From positions 62,001 to 126,000 of the forward strand of contig KV918833.1 in NCBI GenBank assembly GCA_002049455.2: a stretch of DNA of 64,000 bases, written 5' to 3'. Positions 44,972 through 54,841 of this stretch are shown here, in pieces (the first letter of the stretch is position 1; the number at the start of each line of letters is the position of its first letter). Under the pieces are notes generated by a model. It had not been told where the DNA came from. It did no database searches and saw only the letters and a program-made list of their open reading frames with translations. This stretch comes from Porphyra umbilicalis. Taxonomy: Eukaryota > Rhodophyta > Bangiophyceae > Bangiales > Bangiaceae. Made by a program: the position numbers and the translations under genes.

Positions 44972-45988
44972 ATGAAGTCCCTGGAGACACGTCGGTGCCT
45001 CGTGGAGATGGTACGCGAGCAGGGGCGATGTGTTGCGGCTGCCGCACTCGACCTCAGCGTCTCGTTAAGGTCGGCGTCTCGGTTTTTGGCGTACTACAGA
45101 GACACCGGCGATCACCACTACGATCCGGCGCGGTGGAATCGTCACGAGGACAACACGATGGAAGACCCGCAGCTGCGCAAGGCGGTGCTCATCGCAGTCG
45201 AGGAGCAGCCCGAGCTGTTTCTTTAGGAAATTGCGGACGCTGGTAGAGCGATTGGCGAGCACGTCGATGACGTCGTGGACGTCTCCCCTGCGATAGTAGC
45301 CCGCGTGCTGTCGCACAACGGAAACACGAGAAAGGTCATTGAGCGTGCATTCATCTCGCGCACCGAGGCTAACAGGCTGGCATGGGTTCATGCCCAGTGG
45401 CACGTACCGCTCCGGTGCCGAGTCTACCTTGATGAGGCTCACTGTGTTGGGCGAGCGGCGGAGAGGAGGTGGGCATGTTTTCTGCGAGGCTCCAGGGCGG
45501 AGTGCTACGTTGCGTCGAGTGCCGGGTTGCGAACAAGCTTTATTGTTGCGATGGCTCACGGCTGCCTGCTGGACTGGGTCGTGACGCGTCCTCCTCCTGC
45601 GCAAACCTCTGTCGATGTTCTGCTGTTTTTGACACATTTTGTGCTGCCTCGCATGCGGGCCGTCGTGCCAGGGAGAAAGTGGGGAGAGCAGCCCGATCTA
45701 TGTGTACTCATGTTGAATAACGCTCGCATCCATGATAGGGTTGCGTTGGCGAGTGTGAGGGCTGCTGGAGTGGCTGTGCTCCTCGTTTCGCCGTACTCCC
45801 CAGACTTTAACCCGATAGAAGATTTGTTCTCCGTGGGCAGCAGCTGGCTGCGACGCTACTTGAGCCCGGAAGAGTACAATGAGTGGCCGATGCTGACCAT
45901 TAACAACATTCTGGAGCACATCTCTGGAGCTATGTGCCGTGGGCTTGTCAAGGCAGCCGTGCGTCGTTACAACCTGTATATCCCGTGA
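44972..45988 (+). pseudogene. Tc1/mariner-IS630-type transposase, inactive
   Basis: DDE transposase of the IS630/Tc1/mariner group (DDE_3 type), about 338 codons from ATG 44972; an upstream Met at 44867 would only add a Pro-rich leader. The N-terminal helix-turn-helix is GRCVAAAALDLSVSLRSASR. First catalytic Asp in VYLDEAH (about 45428). The second position reads LMLNNARIHD, where the family has DNA: Asp is replaced by Asn. Third acid in SPYSPDFNPIEDLF (about 45795-45836). An in-frame TAG at 45224-45226 splits the gene, and both sides are in the same frame with no indel. Stop TGA at 45986-45988. No inverted termini found. It ends about 70 bp before the 269-bp satellite. Confidence 0.82.
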
Positions 45989-46059
45989 TCACACCAAAAT
46001 TGGTCCTCACTTGTACGCTTCCGGACAAAGAGAACCATAGCCCAGCACGGTTGTAGAAC

Positions 46060-49000
46060 CCCCGCGACGCCGCGCCGCTGCGTCGCCAGCAACCTCGGCG
46101 GCGGCGCCGACGGTAGCGCGGCTACAGCTTGCGCGCAGCAACGGCCTCGCCAGCCGAGGACCGCACCAACAGCACCCGCGCACCAACAGCCCCCCCGCGC
46201 GGCCGTGCCGCCGCCTTGCCGCCGCCGTCTTGCCGCCGCCGCTGAACCGCGGCACCGCCGCCGGGCCGCCGACCTGGTGTGCGGTGGCGGCAGCGAGACA
46301 ACGATGGTGCCGCCGCCGCAGCGGCGGCGGCCGCCGCATGCGGGTGCGGCGGCGGGAGGGATTTGGCAACACCCGTCCCGCCGTCGCCGGCGCCCGGACG
46401 CCCCCTTCCTGCCGCCGACGACCGCACAAACATCCATTACGCACAAAGAGCCCCCCCGCGCCGCCGCGCCGCAGACTTGAAGCTGGCTGTTTGCCGCCAC
46501 CGCCGCGCCGCCGCACCGCCGCCGCACCGCCAACGTGATGTGCGGCGGCGGCGGCGCGGCAACGATCGCGCCACCGCCATCGCGGCGACGGCCGCGGCAA
46601 GTCGGGTACGGCGGCGGAGCGGGAGTTTACACCACCCGCCCCGCCGTCGCCGCCGCCGCCGCCCGGAAGCCCCCCCCCTCCCGCCGACGACCGCACCAAC
46701 AGCCCGCGCGCGCTAGCATTCCCGCCGCGCCTCCGCGCCGCCGCCTTGCTGCCGCCGTCGTGCCGCCGCCGCCTTGCCGCTGCACCGCTGGCGGGCCACC
46801 GACTTGGTGTGCGGCGGCGGCGGCGCGGAAACGATCGCGCCGCCGCCGCCGCGGCGGAGGCCGCCGCTAGTCCGGTGCGGCGGCGGGGCGAGCTGTTGCA
46901 GAACCCGCCCCGCCGCCGCCGCAGTCCGAAAGCCACATCACCCCGCCGATGACCGCACCAACAGCCCCCGCGCTCAAAAAACCCCCCCGCGCCTCCGCGC
47001 CGTCACCTTGCCGCCCCCGCCTGGTCGCCGCCGCCTTTCCGCCGCCGCCGCGCCGCCGCACCGCCGCCGCGCGCAGACCTGGTGTGCGGCGGCGGAGGCG
47101 TGGCAGCAATCGCGCCGCCGCCGCCGCGGCGGAAGCCGCCCCATGTTGGGTGCGGTGGCAGGGCGGACATTTCCAGCACCCTCCCCTTCGCCTCCGCCGC
47201 CCGCAAGCCCCCGCTCCCTTCGCCGCCGACCACACTAACCGCCCCCGCGCACAAAATGCCTCCCCGCGCCGCCGCGCTGCCGCCTTGCTGCCGCCGCCTT
47301 GCATTCGCCGCCGCGCCGCCGCACAGCCACCGCGCCGCCGACCTGGTGTGCGGCGGTGGCGGCGCGGCAGCGATCGAGCAGCCGCCATCGCCGCGACAAC
47401 CGCCGCATGTGCGGTGCGGCGGAGGCGCGGGATTTTACAGCACCCGTCCCGCCGCCGCCGCCGCCCGGAAGCCCCCCTTCCTCCGCCGACGACCGCGCCA
47501 AGAGGCCCCGCCCACCAAAAGCGCCCCCGCGCCGCCGCGCCGCCGCCTGGCTGCCGCCGTCGTGCCGCTGCTGCCTTGCCGCCGCACCGCCGCCGAGCTG
47601 CCGACCTCGTGTGCGGCGGTAGCGATGTGGCAACGATCGCACCGCTGCCACTCCGGCCGATGCCGCCCCATGTTGGGTGCGGCGGCGGGGCGGGCTTTTA
47701 CAGCACCGGCCCCGCCGCCGCCGCCGCCCGGAGGCCAAACTGCCGCCGCCAACGACCGCAAAATCTGCCCCGGCGCGCGAACAGCACCCCCGCGCCTCCG
47801 CGCCACCGCCTTGCCGCCGCCGCCTTGCCGCCTCCGCCGCGTCCCCGCCGCCGCGCCGCCGCACCGCCGCAGCGCCGCGAACCTGGTGTGCGGCGGCGGC
47901 AGGGCGGCAGCGATCGCTCCGCCGCCATCGCGGCGCCGGCCGCCGCATGTCGGGTGCGGCAGCGAGTCGGGCTTTTACAGCACCCGCCCCTCCACCGCCG
48001 CCGCCCGGAGACTCCCCCCCCCCCGCCGACGACCGCACGGACAGCCCCCGCGCACCATCAGCCCCACCGCGCCACCGCGCCGTCGCCTTTCCGCCTCCGC
48101 GTTGCCGCCGCCTCTTTGCCGCTGCCGCCGCGCCGCCGCACCGCCGCCGCGCCGCCGACCTGGTGTGCGGCGGCTGCAGCACGGCAACGATCGAGCCACC
48201 GCCGCCGCAGCGGAGGCCGCCGCATGTCGGGTACGGCGGCGAGACGGGCTGGTACAGAACCCGCCCCGCCGCCGCCGCCGACCGAAAACCCTCCCCCCCC
48301 GCCAACGAGCGCACCAGCAGCCCCCACGCACAAATAGCGCCCCCGCGCCGCCGCGCAGCCGCATTGCCGCCTCTGTCACGCCGCCGCCGCCGCGTCGCCT
48401 CACCGCCTCCGCGCCGCCTACCTGTTGAGCGGCGGCGGCGGCGCGTCAGCATTTTCGCCACCGCCATTGTGGCGCCGGCCGCCGCACGTTGGGTGCGGTG
48501 GCGGGGCGGGCTTTCACACCACCGACCCCGCCGTCGTCGGCCCCCGAAGACCCTCCCTCCTTCGCGAACGACCACGCCAATAGCCCCCTCGCACCAACAG
48601 CCTCCCCGCGCCGCCGTGTCGCCGCCCTGCCGCCACCGTCTTGCCGCAGCCACCCTGCCGCCGCCACCGCGCCGCCGCCGCCGCGCCGCCGCACAAACGC
48701 CGCGCCGCCGACCTGGTGTTCGGCGGAGGGCGCGTGGCAACGATCGCGCCGCCGCCGCAGCCACGGCGGCCGCCGCACGTCGGGTGCGGCGGCGGGGCGG
48801 ATTTTTTCAGCACCCGCCCCGCCGCCGCCGTCGCCCGAAAACTTCCCCCCCCGCAGGCAAAGAGCGCATTAACAGCCTCCGCGCACCACCAGCCCCCCCG
48901 CGCCTCCGCGCCGCCGCCTTGCCGCCTCAAGCATGCCTCCGCCGCCGCACTGCCGCACCGCCACCGCGCCGCCGACCTGGTCTGCGGCGGCGGCTCTGCG

Positions 49001-49580
49001 GCAGCGATCGCGCCGCCGCCACCGCCGCAGCGGTTGCCACACGTCGGTTGCGGCGGCAGGGCGGGATTCTACAGCAACCGCCCCGCCGCCGCCGCCGCCC
49101 GGAAATCCGCCTCCCCCCGCCGACCAGCGCACAAACATCCCCCACGCACCAACAGCCCCACCGCCCCACCGCGTCGTCGCCTTGCCGCCTCCGCCTTACC
49201 TCCGCCTCTTTGCCACCGCCGCGCCGCCGACCTGGTGTGCGGCGGCGGCGGCGCGGCAGCAATCGCGCCTCCGCCGCCGCAGCAGAGGCCGCCACATGTC
49301 GGGTACGGCGGCGCGGCGGGCTTTTACAGCACCCGCCCCGCCGCCGCCGCCGCCCGTAAATTCCCCCCCCCCGCCGACGACGGCACGGACAGCCCCCGCG
49401 CACCAACAGCCCCACCGCGCCACCGCGTCGCTGCCTTGCCGCCACCGCCTTGCCGCGGCTTTTCCGCTGCCGCCGCGCCGCCGCACCGCCGCCGCGCCGC
49501 CGACCTGGTGTGCGGCGGCGGCGGCGCGGCTGTGATCGCGCCACCGCCGCCGCAGCGGATGGTGACGACGGCGCCGACGC
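46060..49580. repeat. GC-rich satellite, 13 units of about 269 bp
   Basis: The landmark GCCGACCTGGTGTGCGGCGG (with variants) recurs near 46268, 46531, 46800, 47079, 47339, 47600, 47880, 48158, 48418, 48707, 48973, 49227 and 49500: 13 units, mean spacing about 269 bp (254-289). Each unit carries, in order, this landmark, CAACGATCGCGCC, GGCCGCCGCATGT(C)GGG, TTTTACAGCACCCGCCCC, CCGACGACCGCACCAACAGC and a GCCGCC-rich connector. Local GC is very high, which leaves frames of more than 450 codons on both strands. Unit lengths are not multiples of three, so they are not credible genes. The flanks are a dead mariner transposase on the left and repeat copy B on the right. Confidence 0.9.
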
Positions 49581-49691
49581 CGTCAGCCAGGGGCCTCCGA
49601 CCTGTCTATCTCAATTTTGAGAGCAAATCGTCCACACTCAGCATTTGACGCAGTCAGTGGAGTTACACGAAAATCAGAAGAGTTATTGTTG

Positions 49692-49979
49692 AATTCCCTG
49701 GCCATGAGGACAGGGTGAACTCAAAGTGTAGTGATGCACACATATACTCAGATCAAAATACTTGCTCTCCGTTTTAGAAGTGGCAGTCTGCATTCGTGTC
49801 CTCAGGCATCTGAGGGGTCGCGATGACGGTAAAAGCGAATAGAGTTACGTGGCTGAGAAGGACTGTCCAGCCACAAGGGTCACAGGGCCCGGACGGTGCC
49901 TGGCGTGCCCGGTGTCGGTACGTCGCCGAGCGCGCCACCGCCCAGAAGGCCAGGGTATTGCACGTACGTGCCTGGAATT
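49692..49979 (+). mobile_element. Copy B of the ~725-bp repeat, internal deletion
   Basis: Both ends match copy A (TTCCCTGGCC..., ...GTGCCTGGAA), but about 430 bp of the middle is missing, the join lying near 49890-49905. This is the typical form of a non-autonomous deletion derivative. Copy C lies inverted 680 bp downstream. Confidence 0.7.
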
Positions 49980-50043
49980 GTGAAGTCCCTCTGTTGCTTG
50001 CGTAGCGCTTGGCATCGGCCAAAATTGGGCTAACAGCAATACA

Positions 50044-50227
50044 TATTGCAGTCTCCCCAATTTTGGCCCATCCCGACATGAACAACTGTGCAGAACAGAT
50101 GCACGACAACCATCCATCTGGCTGGATACGACCTCTCGACCAATCAGAAGTTGTGCGGACTGTAGGTTGTTAACAACCCAAGAACATGTTCTTGTCCGGA
50201 TCGGCCAGAATCGGGAAGACTGCAATA
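50044..50227. mobile_element. ~184-bp MITE-like element with TA ends
   Basis: TATTGCAGTCTCCCCAATTT at the left has an inverted counterpart ending GGGAAGACTGCAATA at the right, about 22 of 25 bases pairing. Terminal TA on both sides would be the target duplication, as for Tc1/mariner-mobilised MITEs. Immediately left, GGCCAAAATTGGG forms an additional hairpin with the left terminus. Confidence 0.55.
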
Positions 50228-50281
50228 CGAGCAAACACTCCCAGCGTGCGAGCAGGAGCCCGTTTTCAACGAGCGTTTACA

Positions 50282-50655
50282 TGCAATTTGGGGGAAAACG
50301 AGGCTCGAGGTGGATCACGCAACGAGGTGCACTGCGCAGGGTGAACCGAGGCGAGTGAGACAAGTTGGTCCCCCAGGGCAGGGACCAGGTAGCGAAGCTT
50401 CCACTTTTCGTGAGAACACAGACACACAGTTTGGGAAAACGTCAGTAGTCACCAGTGCGCATCCACCAGTTCTTGACATTCGATCAGATTGACTTGGAGA
50501 TAGCCTCACAGTACAGAACTCTATGAGCTGAGTCGAACGGAGTGTCCAACTCCAAAAAAACGTTTGCTCAAACAATGAGGATTCTATCCTAAGGCGCAAA
50601 ATTTGTTTCCCGTCACACGAGCGAGCTGCTTCACCCATTCTATGGGGCTTTGCCG
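50282..50655 (+). repeat. Repeat family R, left half of a split copy
   Basis: Contains GGGACCAGGTAGCGAAGCTT and the 40 following bases, shared with 62582-62640, then TTTGTTTCCCGTC(A/G)CACGA and GAGCTGCTTC, shared with 63080-63110. It is cut at 50658 by copy C. The rest of the copy resumes near 52355. Confidence 0.65.
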
Positions 50656-50657
50656 AG

Positions 50658-51375
50658 AATTCCAGGCACGTGCGTGCAATACCCCGGCCTTCAGAACGGT
50701 GGCGCGCTCGGCGACGCATTGACACCGGGCACGCCGGCCGGCTCTATGGCCGCGAGCGCGCACGGGGGCACGTACAGCCACGTTGCCGTGGTGGGTGGGG
50801 CGTCGGGTGGGAAAAGGGGTGCCGCCTCCGCCACCGCAGCGACGGTGGCCCCCGCCGGCGTCGCGCCGCGCCCACGTGCGAGGCCGTCACTCCGCCGCGC
50901 AGCGCATCTGCGCACGGCGGGCAGGGCGGCCGAAACGGCGCACGGGCGGGCGGGTGGGACTGATCGCCGCGCGACGAGGCGCCTGTAACCGCGCCGCCAG
51001 ATGGTGTCAGCAAACGCCGACGCGCCGCCGCAACAGAAGACGGCGCGCAGGCACGATCACTCGCTTGTAATAGTGGGCGCGTCAAGCCCCGGAAGTCGCT
51101 GCGCACGGTCACCGCGCGCAACTCGGGGCGGTAGAGGGGGCACGGGGGCAGGCGCCGTCCGGGTCCAGTGACCCCTGTGGCAGGACAGTCCTTCTCAGAC
51201 ACGTAACTCCATTCGTTTTTAGCGTCATCGCGACCCTTCCAACACTGACACGCCCTCAGATCCCTGAGGACACGAATGCGGACTGCCACCTCTGAAAACG
51301 AGAGCAAGTCCCTTGATCTAAGTATATGTGTGCATCACTACACTTTGAGAGCACCCTGTCCTAAAGGCCAGGGAA
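50658..51375 (-). mobile_element. Copy C of the ~725-bp repeat, full length, inverted
   Basis: Reverse complement of copy A from end to end, including the GC-rich interior (GGCACGTACAGCCACG..., CAACAGAAGACGGCGCGCAG) and the terminal block TTTGAGAGCACCCTGTCCTA. It is inserted in repeat family R, and a further inverted-repeat element begins exactly at its right end. Confidence 0.75.
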
Positions 51376-52309
51376 ATGGAGCATGCACGTTTGCGCAAAC
51401 AAACATGCACACCCGACCACTGCGAGCATTGACCCGTGCTGCAGGGAGAACCATTATATCACCCGATGATGTGGCATGTCAAGCATCCTGACCAGGTTCG
51501 CCGGGCCCTTGGGCCGACAAAGGCTGACAGCAGCTGGAAAACCGCACACTGAGTGACCCGGTGGCAAGTACCTGCTGACACCCGCGGTGGTCTTTGTGAA
51601 ACGATGCCAGAACATGCACGCTGACAGCCTAATCAGGACAAGACTTCTGAAGCCACCGGCCACAGCGGTGCCGTCAGGAGCGTCCCCCCTAACCAGCTCC
51701 TCATGTTTGCTCGCAGAGGCTGAATCGGCCTCCGAACATGCATGTCGTTTGAGGAGTTCTTGCAATTCTTTTCTGTCCGTTCGGTCCGTTCATTGGCCCT
51801 CCGAACACGTGAGCCCCGTGCCCAGTAGACCGCCTATGTTCATTGACATCGAGACGTGTCACTGACATTCTTTTGACCAATCATCATCGATGAAGGGTAC
51901 AGCAGTGACTGGATCCAGCCCACCTGCGTTTCTTCTGGGGCACCAGATGGCACAGGTGCGCAGTCTCTGTCTTGTGGACCGTAGAGACCCGGCTCAAATA
52001 CTGTGAAACTAGGCCGCCTGACGCAGCCAATGGGCACGTGGCCACATTCATTGAACCGGCAATCTGACAGGGTTTGGGCAGTGTTCTTGACATTGAATCA
52101 TGAGAAGTCATTGGCTGCATGAAGAGCCTTCAGTCCCCTGTCTTACCATGTGCCAGTGGGTGGCTGTGGCTTTCGCCGGTCATGCCAGGAGCAATTGCAC
52201 TTGGGACGCTATCGGTCCCCTGAAGCCAGGTGAGAGACGATCTGATGGACATCGTGACATCGGTCCACATCGGCAAACGTTTGCACTCGCAAACGTGCAT
52301 GCTCCATTT
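51374..52309. mobile_element. 936-bp inverted-repeat element, non-autonomous
   Basis: AAATGGAGCATGCACGTTTG at the left end is found inverted at the right end (CAAACGTGCATGCTCCATTT, 52290-52309); GCG is also shared, giving at least 22 bp. The interior has no recognised coding sequence. The target duplication is unclear because the left end abuts copy C. Confidence 0.6.
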
Positions 52310-52344
52310 CTCAGCAAAGCACCATAGCAAAGCACCATACAAAT

Positions 52345-52680
52345 ATTGTTCGGGTGACTGACAGAGCAATTAACTTATCATGTGATGCAATATTCAGCAG
52401 AAGGGTTGTACATCGGGGGAGCGTCTCTTTTCGATGCTGCCATAGAATTCCGAGCTTCCGCACTGTAATGAGGCGTTTCGTTCTGCTCCTTCACTCTTCT
52501 GACCACGACGTCGTTTGGACGGAGGGGCGAGATGGCGAGACGACGGAAGAGGGCGAAGACACGGTGCTGATATGGCCGCAAAAAGATGCGCGCTGCTGAC
52601 CATTTTGGGGCTCTTTTGTGGAATACAGTGGGGGTTCCAGGAAGGCATCTGTAAACGCTGTTGGAGGAAGCTGTAATCGC
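52345..52680 (+). repeat. Repeat family R, right half of a split copy
   Basis: GTTGTACAT(C/T)G(G/A)GGGAGCGT, CATAGAATTCCGAGCTTC and CTCTTCTGACCAC match 63215-63320. GGAGGGGCGAGATGGCGAG to GGAAGGCATCTGTAAACGCT matches 63838-63990. In the 62.6-64.0 kb copy about 500 bp of purine-rich sequence separates these two blocks; here they are contiguous. Confidence 0.65.
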
Positions 52681-53033
52681 TCGCATGTGTAATCCTTCTG
52701 GACCAGAGCGATCGTAGGCAATCGAATGCTGAAACGTGGATGCGCGTGATTGGGCGTCCTGATGGGATCATCCAATCAAATGGCCTAGAGGGTGACCATC
52801 AAACAGACCAGGGCCATCTATTTCATGCAACGTGGCTGTCTGAGCGTTGAGAACGCGAATGGATCCCTACTAGAAGCTTCGCTAAAAAGACCAGTTTGGC
52901 TGGAAGTTTTTAGGGGGATATTCACATTCAGCGACCAGTTTTCGACGGGTCTGAACTGACATCGGATCACGACGGCAGCTCGTTGATCAACGACCCTCGA
53001 GGGTGGTGGAAGGTCTTGGTCCCCGCCTGCCCG
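52681..53033. other. 5' flank of the SDR/CIA30 gene
   Basis: Moderate-GC sequence, no gene recognised. It is the boundary between the repeat-rich part and the gene-rich end of the window, and presumably holds the promoter of the next gene. No TATA element could be assigned. Confidence 0.4.
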
Positions 53034-54841
53034 ATGCGTCTCCTACCCACCTCTGTGACGCCTACGCTGCGGCCGGCCACCGCCGTCCCCCCCGCCCCCT
53101 CTACCAGTGTCCCCCGCCCAACCATGCCGGCGTCTTGCGGCTCTGCCTTTGCCGCCACCGCCTGCCCGCGACTGCGGCTGTCGGCTTTCCGCGGCGCCGC
53201 CGTCGGCGGCCCGCCGGCCGCGCGGTCCGCCGCCCCCGCGGCGGCGGCGGCGGCGTCGGCGCCCACCCGCGGCGCCCGCATGGCCGCCGCCCCCGACGCG
53301 GCGGGCGCGACCGAGTCCCCCCCCGCCCCCGTGGCCGACGCGTCAACAGTGCCGACCTCCCCCCCCCCCACCGGCGTCGGGCGCCCCCTCGACCGCCCGT
53401 CGCGCCTGTCGGGCGCCCGCCCCGTGGCGCTGGTCATTGGCGCCTCGGGCCGCCTCGGCGCCGCCGTTGTCGCAGAGCTGGCCTCCACCGGCGCGTGGGA
53501 CATTATTCGCCACAGCCGCCGCCCGCTCACCGACGGCGTTGCGGCGGGGGTGCCCGCCGGCCCGCCCGGCGCCCAAGTCGCCGTCGAGGACCTGACCGCC
53601 GACTTGACGGCCGTGGCCGCGGCGGACGTGCTCGCCGCCGCCGCCGCGCTGACGCCCAACGCGCGGCTCGACGCGGTGTTTTGGGCGGCGGGGGGGGGGC
53701 GGACGAGCCCCCCGGCGGCGGTGGAGGGCGCCGCCCTGCCGGCGCTCGCTGCGGCACTGGCGGCGGGGCGGGGGTGGTTGGGCGGCCGCGCCGGGGGGGA
53801 GAGGGGGGGGGGGGGGGGCGGCCCCACCGACGCGGTGCTGTTTGACTGGGCCGATGTGACGCGGGCGGCGGCGGACGCGGACCGCTTTGGGCCCCTCGAC
53901 GATGGGATTATGGGGGGGACAAGCACCAGCACCCTGCGGGCGGTCGGCGGCGACGGCGACGATGATGGCGGCCGCGGCCCGTGCGCGCTCTTTTCGGGCA
54001 CCCTCCGCACCGCAAACCGGGGCGGCTTTGCGCAGGCACGCGCGCGCCTCGACCCGCCCCTCAACCTCAATGGCTACGACGGCCTCGCGCTGGCCGTCCG
54101 CGGCGACGGACGGGATTACAAGGTCAACCTCAAAAACGGGGACGTGCCCGAAGTGACCTTCCAAGCCCAATTCCGCACCGCCCCCGACGATGGGCGGTGG
54201 CACCGCGTGTCCCTCCCGTGGGCGGCCTTTTTGCCCGTCCGCCGCGGGCGCCTCCTCCACGGCGACGGCGCCGAGGCGTATGGGCGGTCGCTCGACACGA
54301 CGGCGCTGTCGTCAGTGGCGGTGCTGTGCTCCAAGCTGTCGGCGGGGGGCCTCGCGTCGCCAACCTTTCGGGCCGGCCCCTTTGCGCTCGCCGTCCGCGC
54401 CGTCACCGCCTACCGCGACGCGCCGCCGGTGCTCCTCGTCGCGTCGGCGGCTGCCGTGACGCGCCCGTCGTGGTCCCCCGAGGCGGTGGCCGCCAACCCC
54501 GCCGCCGCCGCCATCCCGATTGTGCGGCTCAACCCGGGGGGGTCCTCGGCGCCAAGGCGGCGGGCGAGGCCGCCGTGCGCGGGACGGGGGTGCCGTACGC
54601 GATTGTGCGCGCGACGGCGCTGGTGGAGGGGGAGTCCCCGCCCCGCCGCGAGGTGGCGATGGAGCAGGGCGACACGGCCGTCGGGCGGCTGACGCGGGCG
54701 GATATGGCGCGCGTGTTGGTGGCGGCGGCGGGGTGTCCGGCGGCGGCGTGGAAGACGTGGGAGGTGCGGGAGCGCGTCGACCGGGGGGGGGACGCCGCGC
54801 AGCTGGCGGCGGCGATGCGCGCGTTGCAGCCGGATGAGTGA
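53034..54841 (+). CDS. SDR-type NAD(P)-binding protein with CIA30 insert, HCF173-like
   Basis: About 600 aa, near the length of plant HCF173, a thylakoid-associated atypical SDR with an inserted CIA30 domain that promotes psbA mRNA translation. In-frame ATGs are 53034 and 53124; the Ala/Ser/Arg-rich N-terminus after either looks like a plastid transit peptide. The Rossmann motif GASGRLG is at about residues 136-142. The CIA30 domain spans about residues 269-460 (FGPLDDGIMGGTST, NRGGFAQAR, WHRVSLPW). The second SDR part (LGAK..., VPYAIVR, DTAVGRLTRADMARVLV) follows. The two parts are in different frames: the switch falls in a seven-G run at 54536-54542, and one more G restores the frame. A homopolymer error is more likely than a real break. 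Ortholog-level identity is inferred; a generic CIA30/SDR protein is the alternative. Confidence 0.75.

Noticed and set aside
25357-45988. Reassigned stop codons in this organism
   Set aside because: All three stop codons appear inside element genes, while host-type frames at 53-62 kb contain none internally, so mutation is the simpler explanation.
46949-49648. Open frames of 330-560 codons on both strands across the satellite
   Set aside because: They follow the 269-bp repeat, exist in several frames at once, are Pro/Arg/Ala only, and the unit length is not a multiple of three.
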